Shown: positions 15,898 to 24,363 of the stretch, one piece after another
Layout of the letters: each line of letters begins with the position of its first letter
Numbering within the stretch: position 1 is the stretch's first letter
Origin: Gemmiger formicilis
GTDB lineage: Bacteria > Bacillota > Clostridia > Oscillospirales > Ruminococcaceae
Direction: 5' to 3'
NCBI RefSeq assembly: GCF_024462815.1
Contig: NZ_JANGCG010000002.1
Location: forward strand, 248,001 to 312,000
DNA: 64,000 bases
Made by a program: the position numbers and the translations under genes
The notes under the pieces: model-generated
The model's database searches: none
The model's input: the letters and a program-made list of their open reading frames with translations, nothing else
What the model was told of the DNA's origin: nothing

Positions 15898-17766
15898 TCA
15901 CTTCAACCCAAAATTTTCAAACAAATTGTTGAAATGGGGGTTGTAGTAGGGGTCATAATTGTCGATATACTGCTTATATTTGGCGTAGAAATTGGCCTTC
16001 TCGCGTTCATAGCGGCGGGCGTTCTCGCTCAGGGTGTCAAGGCCGCGGCTCTTGCTCTCGTAATGGTAGGCCTCGGCACGCGGGGTGTAGACGTTAAGCA
16101 GGCCCTTCTGCCACAGCTTCAGGCAGTAGTCCACATCATTGTAGGCCACGGCGAACTTCTCCTCGTCCAGACCGCCGAGCTCCTTCCAGAGCGTGGCCTT
16201 CGTCATCAGGCAGGCGCCGGTCACGGCCATATAATCCTGCGTGGTGACCAGACGGTACATATCGCCCACGGCGGTGCGGGGGTAGCTCTTGTGGCTGTGC
16301 CCGGCCGAGCCGTTGATGCCCATGAGCACGCCCGCGTGCTGGATGGTATCATCGGGGTAGTAGAGCTTTGCGCCCACGGCACCCACATCGGGCCGCTGGC
16401 TGTAGCTCAGCAGCTCCCGCAGGAAGTCGTGTGAGAGAATCTCAATGTCATTGTTGAGAAGCAACAGATGCTCGCCCTCGGCAAAGGAAGCGCCAAAATT
16501 GTTGATGGCCGAGAAATTGAACGGCCCATGCCCCTCAAACGTAACCACCCAACAGGTCGGGAATTTGTCATGCAGCGTCTTGTAATAGGCAAAGGTGGCG
16601 GGGTCGGTGGAGTTGTTCTCAATGACAATAACCTCAAAGTTATCGTACCCAGCGTTTTTGTACAGACTGGTCAGGCAGCGGTCCAAATCCTCCACGTGGT
16701 CCTTGTTGGGAATCAGCACGCTGATTTTTGGGTGGCCTGTCAGCTCATACCGCACCTGGAACGCACCGGGGGCATCTGGCACGGCCATGGCGTGGCCCGG
16801 CAGCCCTAAGCGCTGCAGCTGGGCATCAATGGCGCGCTCCCCTGCTGCGACGGCGTAGGGCTTGGCCTCCATACCGGCGGCCGTTGAGCCCGCGTGGCCG
16901 CGCCAGATGTACAGCACCTTCTTGATATGCTCGATATGCTGTGCTTTTTCGGTCAGGCGTAGAATCAAATCGTGATCCTGCGCACCGTCAAACTCCTTGG
17001 ACTCATACGCCCCGGCGGCGTCCAGCAGCGGGCGGCTGAACACCGCAAGATGGGTGATGAAGTTGACCCCGCGCAGATAGTCGGGTGCAAAATCCGGTTT
17101 GAAGTGATACCCGCCCAGCTCCTTCAAATCTGCCGAAAGCACGATTTCGTCGCTGTAGACAAAATCGGCCCCGGTACTTTGGAGGGTCTGCACAACCTCA
17201 AACAGTGCATTGGGGTACAGTACATCGTCATGGTCAAGCAGGGCGATGAAATCGCCGTGGGCCAGCTTGAAGCCGCGGGTCGTGTTGGCGGCAATGCCGC
17301 CGTTTTCGACAGCCTCGTATACAATCGTACCCGGCACGGCTTTGGGCAGACGGCTTTCCAGCCGCTTGCCAGCGTCCGAGGCATCCACCAGCACCAGCTC
17401 CCAATGGGTGTAGGTCTGCTGGATAACGCTTTTCAGCATTTCATCGAAAAATTTCGCCGGGGTGTTGTACAGCGGCACAATGATGCTGATGGTCGGCCCC
17501 TGCAGCTTGGCGACGCGCTGGGCCTTCAGCTCCCGGCGCAGCGGAATGTCTGCCCGGTGGCGCCAGTCATCGTGGTGCAGGGCCAGCCCGACGCGGAATT
17601 TCACATCGCGCCACAGCTGCTCGGCCCCCTGCTCCTGCAGGGTGTGCACGCTGCGGGTGGCAAGGTCGCGCAGATGTGCGGGGTTCAGCAGGCGTTTTGC
17701 CATGCCGCCCACGCTGTCCTGCACGGCCAAATCAGCCGGGCGCTCGTTGTTAGGATTTTCAGGCAT
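15898..17766 (-). CDS. tandem GT2 glycosyltransferase
   Basis: A 622-residue cytoplasmic glycosyltransferase with two GT-A domains, TISIIVPLYNTPAKF near residue 91 and ISVLIPNKDHVEDL near residue 350. Metal-site motifs are ALLDHDD and LLLNNDIEI. It has a shared architecture and high similarity with the GT at 13285, so the pair probably arose by duplication. It follows the ABC ATPase stop by 3 bp with a GAGGAAT ribosome site. The context (rfbC and a Wzm/Wzt-like exporter) suggests synthesis of a rhamnose-containing surface polysaccharide. Confidence 0.9.
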   Translation of the reverse strand: MPENPNNERPADLAVQDSVGGMAKRLLNPAHLRDLATRSVHTLQEQGAEQLWRDVKFRVGLALHHDDWRHRADIPLRRELKAQRVAKLQGPTISIIVPLYNTPAKFFDEMLKSVIQQTYTHWELVLVDASDAGKRLESRLPKAVPGTIVYEAVENGGIAANTTRGFKLAHGDFIALLDHDDVLYPNALFEVVQTLQSTGADFVYSDEIVLSADLKELGGYHFKPDFAPDYLRGVNFITHLAVFSRPLLDAAGAYESKEFDGAQDHDLILRLTEKAQHIEHIKKVLYIWRGHAGSTAAGMEAKPYAVAAGERAIDAQLQRLGLPGHAMAVPDAPGAFQVRYELTGHPKISVLIPNKDHVEDLDRCLTSLYKNAGYDNFEVIVIENNSTDPATFAYYKTLHDKFPTCWVVTFEGHGPFNFSAINNFGASFAEGEHLLLLNNDIEILSHDFLRELLSYSQRPDVGAVGAKLYYPDDTIQHAGVLMGINGSAGHSHKSYPRTAVGDMYRLVTTQDYMAVTGACLMTKATLWKELGGLDEEKFAVAYNDVDYCLKLWQKGLLNVYTPRAEAYHYESKSRGLDTLSENARRYEREKANFYAKYKQYIDNYDPYYNPHFNNLFENFGLK

Positions 17767-17769
17767 AGT

Positions 17770-18546
17770 TTATTCCTCAGTGATTTTTGCTGGCATAGCG
17801 TCTTTTTTCTCGAACTTACGGTACTCGGCCGTAATCTCCTTGGTCGCGCCCAGCCGGCGCAGATGACCGTGGTCCAGCCATGCTACCTTGTTGCACATAC
17901 GCTCGATCTGGTCAATCGAGTGGCTGACCAGAATGACCGTTGTGCCGCCGGAAAGCAACTCGGCCATCCGCTTTTCGCACTTTTCCTGGAACAGGAAGTC
18001 ACCGACCGAGAGAATCTCGTCCGCAATCAGGATGTCGGGCTTGGTCATGGTTGCCACGGCAAAGGCCAGACGCGCCACCATGCCGGAGGAGTAGTTTTTC
18101 AGCGGTACATCGAGAAAATCCTGCAATTCGCTGAATTCCACAATGTCATCAAACTTGGAGTCAATGTATTTCGGCGTGTAGCCCAGAACGGTGCCATTCA
18201 AGTAGATGTTCTCCCGGGCGGTCAGGTCCATATCAAAGCCTGCGCCCAGCTCAATCAGCGGCGCAATCGTGCCGTTGACCGTGACCTTGCCTGCGCTGGG
18301 CTTGTACACGCCGGAAATAACCTTGAGCAGCGTGGATTTGCCGCTTCCGTTTAAGCCAATCAGGCCGTAGAAATCGCCCGGCATAATATCAAACGAGACA
18401 TCGTCCAGCGCAAAGAACTCGTCAAACCGCACGCCGCCGTGCAGCAGGGCCACAAAGTATTCCTTGAGGCTCTCGTGCTTTTCCTTGGCAAGGTTGAAGC
18501 GCATCGAGACATGGTCGATGGAGATAATGGGTTTCTGCTCTGCCAT
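17770..18546 (-). CDS. polysaccharide/teichoic acid ABC exporter, ATP-binding subunit
   Basis: A 258-residue ATPase of the Wzt/TagH/RfbE type that powers export of a lipid-linked polymer. Walker A is GLNGSGKST, the signature is YSSGMVARLAFA and Walker B is DILIADEIL, with the H loop in LVSHS. The long N-terminal insert before Walker A is typical of this subfamily. It lacks a C-terminal carbohydrate-binding domain, so export is probably not gated by chain-end recognition. Its permease is directly upstream. Confidence 0.93.
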   Translation of the reverse strand: MAEQKPIISIDHVSMRFNLAKEKHESLKEYFVALLHGGVRFDEFFALDDVSFDIMPGDFYGLIGLNGSGKSTLLKVISGVYKPSAGKVTVNGTIAPLIELGAGFDMDLTARENIYLNGTVLGYTPKYIDSKFDDIVEFSELQDFLDVPLKNYSSGMVARLAFAVATMTKPDILIADEILSVGDFLFQEKCEKRMAELLSGGTTVILVSHSIDQIERMCNKVAWLDHGHLRRLGATKEITAEYRKFEKKDAMPAKITEE

Positions 18547-18558
18547 TCCGATGCCTCC

Positions 18559-19356
18559 TTACATATACAGGACGAACTTGTCCTGATTCTTTTTAAAGAC
18601 GTAGACGCCCAGCCCCAGACTGATGGCGGCGCAGAGGAACGGAATCAGCACCATATTGGGGGTCAGACCCTCGCCCCACATAACGCAGGAGCGCACCGCC
18701 GTGATGTACCAGTAGATGGGGTTGAGGTTGATGACAAACTGCATCCAGCTTTCCATCTGGCGCGGGTCATAGAAGATAGCGCTGCCGTAGACCAGCAGGG
18801 TGCAGAAAACCTCCCAGATGTGCATAATATCGCGCACAAAGACGTAGAGCGTGGACAGAATCAGCCCGATGCCCAGACTGAAAATGAACAGCATAACGAT
18901 GGGATAGACAGCCAGCAGCACGGTTTTGAACGAGATGTGTGACCATGTCAGCAGTGCCACGATAAAGAGCGCTACCAGACTGAAGAAAAAGTTTACCAGC
19001 GCAAAGCAGCACTTTTCCAGCGGGAAGATGTACTTGGGGATGTAGACCTTGCGCAGCAGCGGGCCGTTTTTCAGCACGCTTTCCATCGCCATCGTGGTGC
19101 TCTCGCGGAAGAAGTTGAACATCAGCTGGCCGATAATCAAAAACAGCGGGAAATCCTCGATCCCCTGCCCGCGCTGGTTGAACAGCGCCCCGAACACGGC
19201 CCACATGACAAGGCAGGTCAGCAGCGGGTTCAGCACGCTCCAGGCCACGCCCAGCACGCTGCGGCGGTATTTCAGCTTGAAATCGCGGGTAATCAGGTTC
19301 TGCAGCAGATAGCGGTATTTCCAGAAGCCCGCGAAGGTATTTTTCAGTTTCTGCAC
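18559..19356 (-). CDS. polysaccharide ABC exporter, ABC-2 type permease
   Basis: A 265-residue inner-membrane permease (Wzm/TagG family) with about six membrane segments. The N-terminus K-Y-R-x-x-L-x-x-L-I-x-R-D-F-K-L-K-Y-R-R-S-V-L-G is the family signature. It pairs with the ATPase 12 bp downstream. The start is a GTG at 19356 with AAGGAG 6 bp upstream. Confidence 0.93.
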   Translation of the reverse strand: MQKLKNTFAGFWKYRYLLQNLITRDFKLKYRRSVLGVAWSVLNPLLTCLVMWAVFGALFNQRGQGIEDFPLFLIIGQLMFNFFRESTTMAMESVLKNGPLLRKVYIPKYIFPLEKCCFALVNFFFSLVALFIVALLTWSHISFKTVLLAVYPIVMLFIFSLGIGLILSTLYVFVRDIMHIWEVFCTLLVYGSAIFYDPRQMESWMQFVINLNPIYWYITAVRSCVMWGEGLTPNMVLIPFLCAAISLGLGVYVFKKNQDKFVLYM

Positions 19357-19365
19357 GGTGACTCC

Positions 19366-19932
19366 TTAGTATTTCTCAAAATACTCGAATTTCTGGGCGG
19401 CAAAGGGGGTGTGCTCCTTGTCCTTGGCGCTGGTCTTGTGCTCGCAGCCGCAGTCGGGCCACTGGACGTTGACAGTCGGGTCATCGTAGGGAATGCCGCC
19501 CTCGGCGGTGGGGTCATAGACATCGGTGCACTTGTAGCAGAACTCGGCCACATCGGACAGCACCACAAAGCCGTGGGCAAAGCCCTCGGGAATCCAGAGC
19601 ATCTTTTTGTTCTCGGCAGAGAGGGTCACGCCCACCCACTTGCCGAAGGTCTTGCTGTTGGGGCGGCAGTCCACGGCAACGTCAAACACCTCGCCCAGCG
19701 TCACGCGCACCAGCTTGCCCTGCGTGTGCTTGGTCTGGAAGTGCAGGCCGCGCAGCACGCCCTTGCTGGAACGGCTCTGGTTGTCCTGCACAAAGGGCTT
19801 GTCAATGCCGGCAGCGGCGAACTCGTCAATCTGGTAGGTCTCCATAAAATAGCCGCGGTCATCGCCAAAGACGGTCGGCTCGATAACCTGCACCTCAGGA
19901 ATTTCGGTTTTGATAAAATTGAACTTGCTCAT
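19366..19932 (-). CDS. rfbC: dTDP-4-dehydrorhamnose 3,5-epimerase
   Basis: A 188-residue cupin-fold enzyme of dTDP-L-rhamnose synthesis. Catalytic His is in LRGLHFQ, and the region D-D-R-G-Y-F-M-E-T and the Tyr of F-C-Y-K-C-T-D are conserved. The start at 19932 (MSKFNFIK) follows AAGGAG; the 14 codons upstream in frame are not used. It is the first gene of the surface polysaccharide operon. rfbA, rfbB and rfbD are not in this window. Confidence 0.94.
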   Translation of the reverse strand: MSKFNFIKTEIPEVQVIEPTVFGDDRGYFMETYQIDEFAAAGIDKPFVQDNQSRSSKGVLRGLHFQTKHTQGKLVRVTLGEVFDVAVDCRPNSKTFGKWVGVTLSAENKKMLWIPEGFAHGFVVLSDVAEFCYKCTDVYDPTAEGGIPYDDPTVNVQWPDCGCEHKTSAKDKEHTPFAAQKFEYFEKY

Positions 19933-19989
19933 AGTAAATTTCTCCTTTTTATATTCATACGTCATCTGATACATAGCGATACAGGATAT

Positions 19990-20018
19990 ATTATACTCTA
20001 TTATGCCGTATTGGGCAA
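19990..20018 (-). promoter_or_regulatory. promoter of the rfbC polysaccharide operon
   Basis: TTGCCC (20018-20013), a 17-bp spacer and TATAAT (19995-19990) lie 57 bp before rfbC. Confidence 0.7.
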
Positions 20019-20075
20019 GATGGCGGGCAAATTTTGTCGATGCCGGTTCCTATTACGGAAATAGCAAAACGTCTG

Positions 20076-20104
20076 TTTACAAATGTACGGCTATAGAGTA
20101 CAAT
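20076..20104 (+). promoter_or_regulatory. promoter of the purine permease gene
   Basis: TTTACA (20076-20081), a 17-bp spacer and TACAAT (20099-20104). The 5' leader of about 130 nt has a stem between GCCTTTG-C-GGGT and ACCCAAAGGC and then a MITE. The core of a purine riboswitch is not present. Confidence 0.65.
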
Positions 20105-20161
20105 AAAACTGTTGCGCCTTTGCGGGTCTTATTCGGGCGCAGCGGAACGATACAACCCAAA

Positions 20162-20223
20162 GGCAGCACCGCACAATTCCCGCCTGACGGCTTAAGCGGC
20201 ACTTAGAATGATGCGGTGTTGCC
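20162..20223. mobile_element. MITE-like element, short 62-bp copy
   Basis: The left end GGCAGCACCGCACAATTC and the reverse complement of the right end, GGCAACACCGCATCATTC, match at 16 of 18 positions. A CAAA flank at 20158-20161 is repeated at 20224-20227, a probable 4-bp target duplication. Both ends and the CTTAAGCG segment match the 173-bp element at 34659; this copy lacks the centre. It has no coding capacity. It sits in the leader of the purine permease gene. Confidence 0.8.
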
Positions 20224-20243
20224 CAAAAAATCGGAGGTACATC

Positions 20244-21611
20244 ATGGAAAAGCTCTTTCACCTGAAGGAGAACCGCACCGATGTCAAGACCGAAGTCATG
20301 GCCGGTATCACGACCTTTATGACGATGGCTTACATCCTTGCGGTCAACCCCAACATTCTGTCCGCGGCCGGTATGGACGCCAAGGCCGTGCTGATTGCCA
20401 CCTCGCTGGCGGCGTTCTTCGGCACGATGCTTATGGCGCTGCTGGCCAACTATCCGTTTGCACTGGCCCCCGGCATGGGCCTGAACGCCTACTTTGCCTA
20501 CACCGTCGTGCTGACGATGGGCTACAGCTGGCAGATGGCGCTGCTTGCCGTCTTTGTGGAGGGCATTGTTTTCATCGTGCTGTCCCTCACCAATGTGCGC
20601 GAGGCTATCTTCAACGCCATCCCGATGACGCTCAAGTCAGCGGTCAGTGTGGGCATCGGCCTGTTTGTCGCGTTTGTCGGCCTGCAGAATGCCAAGCTCA
20701 TCGTCAACAGCGACTCCACGCTGCTGACCTACCAGCACTTCAAGGGCGAGACCTTCCACAGCATCGGCATCGGCGCCCTGCTGGCGCTCATCGGCGTGCT
20801 GCTGATTGCCGTCATGCTCATCAAGAACGTCAAGGGCGCTATCCTGTACGGCATTCTGCTGACCTGGGTGCTGGGCATTGTCTGCGAGCTGGCAGGCATC
20901 TACGTGCCTGACCCCGAGGCCGGTATGTACTCCGTCATCCCCACGGCCTTTGTCAGCTTCGACTTCTCCTCTCTGGGCCAGACCTTCGGCCAGGTGTTCC
21001 ATCAGGATTTCTCCAACTTCAACCTCGGCAACTTTATCGTTGTTATGTTTGCCTTCCTGTTCGTTGACCTGTTCGACACGTTGGGCACCCTGATTGGCGT
21101 GGCCTCCAAGGCCGATATGCTGGACGAGAACGGCAAGCTGCCCCGCATCAAGGGCGCACTGATGGCGGACGCCGTTGCCACCAGCGTAGGCGCTGTGCTG
21201 GGCACCTCCACTACCACCACCTATGTCGAGAGCGCTTCCGGCGTGACTGAGGGCGGCCGCACCGGTCTGACCGCTGCCACTACCGCAGTGCTGTTCCTGC
21301 TGGCCAGCATCTTCAGCCCGCTGTTCCTGACGATTCCCTCCTTTGCCACCGCCCCGGCGCTGATTGTGGTCGGCTTCTATATGATGGGCGCTGTTGTCAA
21401 GATTGACTTTGACGATATGACCGACGCCATCCCGGCCTTCCTGACCATCCTCATTATGCCGTTGGCCTACAGCATCTCCGAGGGTATCGCCATCGGCGTT
21501 ATCTCCTGGACGCTCATCAACGTCCTGACCGGCAAGGCCAAGGAGAAGAAAATCAGCCCGCTGATGTATGTGCTGACCGGGCTGTTTATCGTCAAGTACA
21601 TCTTCCTGTAA
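20244..21611 (+). CDS. pbuG: NCS2 (AzgA-type) adenine/guanine/hypoxanthine permease
   Basis: A 455-residue inner-membrane nucleobase:cation symporter with about 12 membrane segments. Family marks are the N-terminal T-E-V-x-A-G-I-T-T-F-M-T-M-A-Y-I, A-P-G-M-G-L-N-A-Y-F, and T-T-T-Y-V-E-S-A-S-G-V-x-E-G-G-R-T-G-L near residue 325. The start at 20244 follows TCGGAGG. The frame is open 12 codons upstream into the MITE, which supplies ATGATG in frame; homology begins at MEKLF. Confidence 0.93.
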   Translation: MEKLFHLKENRTDVKTEVMAGITTFMTMAYILAVNPNILSAAGMDAKAVLIATSLAAFFGTMLMALLANYPFALAPGMGLNAYFAYTVVLTMGYSWQMALLAVFVEGIVFIVLSLTNVREAIFNAIPMTLKSAVSVGIGLFVAFVGLQNAKLIVNSDSTLLTYQHFKGETFHSIGIGALLALIGVLLIAVMLIKNVKGAILYGILLTWVLGIVCELAGIYVPDPEAGMYSVIPTAFVSFDFSSLGQTFGQVFHQDFSNFNLGNFIVVMFAFLFVDLFDTLGTLIGVASKADMLDENGKLPRIKGALMADAVATSVGAVLGTSTTTTYVESASGVTEGGRTGLTAATTAVLFLLASIFSPLFLTIPSFATAPALIVVGFYMMGAVVKIDFDDMTDAIPAFLTILIMPLAYSISEGIAIGVISWTLINVLTGKAKEKKISPLMYVLTGLFIVKYIFL

Positions 21612-21639
21612 TACGTCCCCTACCCCGGGCATAAAAAAG

Positions 21640-21672
21640 CATCCGCAGCGAAAATGCTGCGGATGTTTTTTT
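21640..21672 (+). terminator. intrinsic terminator after pbuG
   Basis: A CATCCGCAGC/GCTGCGGATG stem with a 6-base loop and seven T lies 28 bp past the stop. Confidence 0.9.
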
Positions 21673-21700
21673 GCACAATCCGGTGGCGTATATGGCTGCG

Positions 21701-21833
21701 GAAGGTCGGCCCTCATCCGGCGCTGCGCGCCACCTTCCCCCGCAGGGGAAGCTGTCACCGCAGGTGACTGATGAGGGGCGAGCTTGCGGCGGGCGGCTGC
21801 TTATGGGAAACCCACGGCCCCTACAGGGCAGGC
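21701..21833. repeat. composite GC-rich intergenic repeat
   Basis: It contains CACCTTCCCC-CGCA-GGGGAAG (related to 13229), then TGTCACCGCAGGTGACTGATGAGG, which holds a GTCACC/GGTGAC palindrome, then a degenerate REP ending GGCCCCTAC. It fills most of the 250-bp gap between the pbuG terminator and the lipoprotein gene. Confidence 0.5.
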
Positions 21834-21861
21834 AGCCCGGTCAGGTGCGTATCCTCAAAAA

Positions 21862-22533
21862 TCAGTCTGCCACGGCGGGGGCGTCAATCAGCAGCTCCGG
21901 CGGCAGATCGCCCTCGGTGGCATCGATGGAATCATCCATATCGAAGGTGACGCCAAACGCCTGCGCGGCGGCGTCCACAAGCGCGTCCACATCGGCCAGC
22001 TCACTGTCGGCCATAACGAACAGCACCTTGTCGCCAAAAGTCACCACGCGGGCGCGGTCGGCGGCCACGCAGACCCACTTGCGCAGATCGATGTTGTCCT
22101 CCATCGACGTTGCAATTTCCTTGGCATCGGCGGGGTCCTTGACCCGCGCCAGCACAAGGCTGTAGGCCTGGCTGCCGGTCATCGACTCGCTGATAACGGC
22201 GGCGTCCACCTTGCCCACATTGTCGGCGGTCAGGCCCGCCAGATAGCTGTACCAGCTTTCATCGGTCAGGTCGATGGCCGTGGTCTCCATGCCCATCAGG
22301 TCGACCGGCTGGAGCTTATAAATTTCGTCCACCATATCGTTCAGCTCGGCATCCGGGGCGGGCTGGGCGTTCTCGGCGGTGTCCTCCGGGTCAACGCTGA
22401 ATTCTGGGTCGATTTCCATACCAGCCTCCGGCGTGGATGCGGGCTGGTTCATCAGGTCATCGTCCGTTTTTTTGCCGCAGGCGCTCAGAAGCAGCGCGGC
22501 CAGCAGGGCTGTTGCAAAAAGCAGCTTTTTCAT
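21862..22533 (-). CDS. putative DUF4358-like lipoprotein
   Basis: A 223-residue secreted lipoprotein: a charged start MKKLL, a hydrophobic core and the lipobox LLSAC, so it should be anchored on the outer face of the membrane. A low-complexity acidic linker (about residues 25-70) precedes a small alpha/beta domain. The C-terminal half, with A-A-D-R-A-R-V-V-T-F-G-D-K-V-L-F-V-M, resembles DUF4358 proteins of Clostridia. Its ATG overlaps the stop of the cyclo-ligase gene (ATGA). Function unknown. Confidence 0.75.
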   Translation of the reverse strand: MKKLLFATALLAALLLSACGKKTDDDLMNQPASTPEAGMEIDPEFSVDPEDTAENAQPAPDAELNDMVDEIYKLQPVDLMGMETTAIDLTDESWYSYLAGLTADNVGKVDAAVISESMTGSQAYSLVLARVKDPADAKEIATSMEDNIDLRKWVCVAADRARVVTFGDKVLFVMADSELADVDALVDAAAQAFGVTFDMDDSIDATEGDLPPELLIDAPAVAD

Positions 22534-23084
22534 AGTTGGATTCCTTTCTCGGTCAGAATTTCTTCGGGTGCAAAGCGGGCGTCCCATGCATCGCAGGACA
22601 GGCCATTCAGCACAGTGGCGGTGGGACAGAGCAGAAGCCTTGCTCCCTTATACTGTGCCAAAAACCGGTCATAATACCCGCCGCCCCGGCCCAGCCGCAC
22701 ACCATCCGGGCTTGCGGCCAGACAGGGAATCAGTGCCAGCGGTGCAGCGCACCCGGCAGGGTCAAGGGCGGGCAGATTGGCAGGCGGCTCCGGGATGCCG
22801 TAGCTGCCGGGGCGCAGCAGGGCTAAATCCGGGATTTCCACCCAGTCCATCTCGGCGCGGCTCAGCACCCGGGGCAGCAGCAGACGCTTGCCGTCCGCCA
22901 GAGCGCGGCGCAGGATAAGCCCTGTGTCCGGCTCGTCCGGCAGGGCGGCAAACGCCAGCACCGTACCGGCCTGCTGCCAGCACGGCAGCGCAAACAGCGC
23001 CTGCGCCATACCGCTGCCCACGGCCTGCATATCCAGCGCCCTGCGCCGGGCTTTTGCCAGCGCGCGGGCCTCCTGCTTTGTCAT
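22530..23084 (-). CDS. 5-formyltetrahydrofolate cyclo-ligase
   Basis: A 184-residue ATP-dependent enzyme (MTHFS/YgfA family) that returns 5-formyl-THF to the folate pool as 5,10-methenyl-THF. Visible marks are the N-terminal K-Q-E-A-R-A-L-A-K-A-R-R, the substrate segment G-S-Y-G-I-P-E-P, and the C-terminal ATP loop LGRGGGYYDRFL. The start at 23084 follows GGGAGG. It overlaps the lipoprotein gene by 4 bp. Confidence 0.92.
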   Translation of the reverse strand: MTKQEARALAKARRRALDMQAVGSGMAQALFALPCWQQAGTVLAFAALPDEPDTGLILRRALADGKRLLLPRVLSRAEMDWVEIPDLALLRPGSYGIPEPPANLPALDPAGCAAPLALIPCLAASPDGVRLGRGGGYYDRFLAQYKGARLLLCPTATVLNGLSCDAWDARFAPEEILTEKGIQL

Positions 23085-23192
23085 GGACGGCACCTCCCTT
23101 GCGTATTGCACTATCATAGCACATCCGCCTTCACCCTACAAGACGGAAAAAGGGCGTCTTGTGTTACAGCGCCGACAAAATTTTTGCCAAAA

Positions 23193-23229
23193 CAAAAAAG
23201 GAGCCGCGCTCCTTGCGAAGCACGGCTCC
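23193..23229 (-). terminator. intrinsic terminator of the butyrate operon
   Basis: On the minus strand, GGAGCCGTGCT pairs with AGCGCGGCTCC and is followed by TTTTTTGTTTTG, 17 bp past the etfA stop. Confidence 0.85.
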
Positions 23230-23245
23230 CCTATCGCGGGTCAAA

Positions 23246-24346
23246 TCAGGCCTTGGCAGCCTTGATTTCCTTAATCAGCTCGGGAACGACCTTGTACAGA
23301 TCGCCGACAATGCCGTAGGTGGCAACGTCGAAGATGGGGGCGTTCTCGTTCTTGTTGATGGCGATGATGTTCTCGGAATCCTGCATACCGGCAACGTGCT
23401 GGATGGCACCGGAGATGCCCAGCGCAACGTAGATGCGGGGATGCACGGTCTTGCCGGTCTGACCGACCTGATGGTCAGCGGAGAGCCAGCCCTCATCGGT
23501 GACGGCGCGGGAAGCACCCACGACGCCGCCCAGAACACCGGCCAGCTCCTCGGCCAGCTTGATGCCCTTTTCGGGGTCGGCAGAGATGCCGCGGCCCACG
23601 GAAACGACAACGTCGGCACCGATCAGGTCAACCAGCTTCTCAGCGCTCTTCTTGATGTCCAGAACCTGAACGTGGATATCGTCCGCAGTCAGGGCGGGGG
23701 TAACGTTCTCGATGACAACCTTGTCGGCACCGGCCTGGTCGAACGCCTGCATCTGCATAACGCCGGGGCGGACGGTGGACATCTGCGGGCGGAAGCGCGG
23801 GCAGATGATGGTAGCCATCAGGTGGCCGCCGAAGGCAGGGCGGGTCATTTTCAGGTTGGTGTTCTCCTCAAACTTGGTGTTGTCCACATCAATGTTGGAG
23901 GTGGTGCGCAGGAAGCTCTTGTACTTCTCAACGTCAACATCCAGATGGGTGCAGTCGGCAGTCAGGCCGGTGTGCAGACGGGCTGCGCAGCGGGGGCCGA
24001 GGTCACGGCCCAGGTTGGTGGCGCCGATCAGCATGATCTCGGGCTTCTTGTCCATGATGAGGTCGCACAGCGCCTTGGCATAGCCATCGGTGGTGTAGTC
24101 CTTCAGCAGGGGGCTGTCGATATTGTAAACGCGGTCAGCACCGTAGCCGCCCAGCGTCTTGAGGTCAGCCTCGGCCAGGCCGCTGCCCATGACAACGCCG
24201 CACAGCTCAACGCCCAAATCGTTGGCCAGCTTGCGGCCCTCGCTCAGCAGCTGATAGCTGATGGACTGGATCTCGCCCTCGCGCTGCTCGCAGAATACCC
24301 ACACGCCCTTGAAGGCGGCGGTGTCCATTGCATTGAATTCAGCCAT
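23246..24346 (-). CDS. etfA: electron-transfer flavoprotein, alpha subunit
   Basis: A 366-residue FAD protein that with EtfB passes electrons to and from butyryl-CoA dehydrogenase. The C-terminal FAD domain has V-S-V-G-R-G-I, G-x-S-R-A-V-T-D-E-G-W, V-G-Q-T-G-K-T-V and A-L-G-I-S-G-A-I-Q-H, the standard ETF-alpha signature. The start at 24346 (MAEFNAM) follows AAGGAG. It is the last gene of the operon, 17 bp after etfB. In Clostridia this complex can bifurcate electrons from NADH to crotonyl-CoA and ferredoxin; that is family knowledge, not shown here. Confidence 0.95.
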   Translation of the reverse strand: MAEFNAMDTAAFKGVWVFCEQREGEIQSISYQLLSEGRKLANDLGVELCGVVMGSGLAEADLKTLGGYGADRVYNIDSPLLKDYTTDGYAKALCDLIMDKKPEIMLIGATNLGRDLGPRCAARLHTGLTADCTHLDVDVEKYKSFLRTTSNIDVDNTKFEENTNLKMTRPAFGGHLMATIICPRFRPQMSTVRPGVMQMQAFDQAGADKVVIENVTPALTADDIHVQVLDIKKSAEKLVDLIGADVVVSVGRGISADPEKGIKLAEELAGVLGGVVGASRAVTDEGWLSADHQVGQTGKTVHPRIYVALGISGAIQHVAGMQDSENIIAINKNENAPIFDVATYGIVGDLYKVVPELIKEIKAAKA

Positions 24347-24363
24347 TGTTCGTTTCTCCTTCC

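Noticed and set aside
20105..20161. Purine riboswitch in the pbuG leader
   Set aside because: A stem exists, but the conserved three-way junction bases of the purine aptamer are not there.
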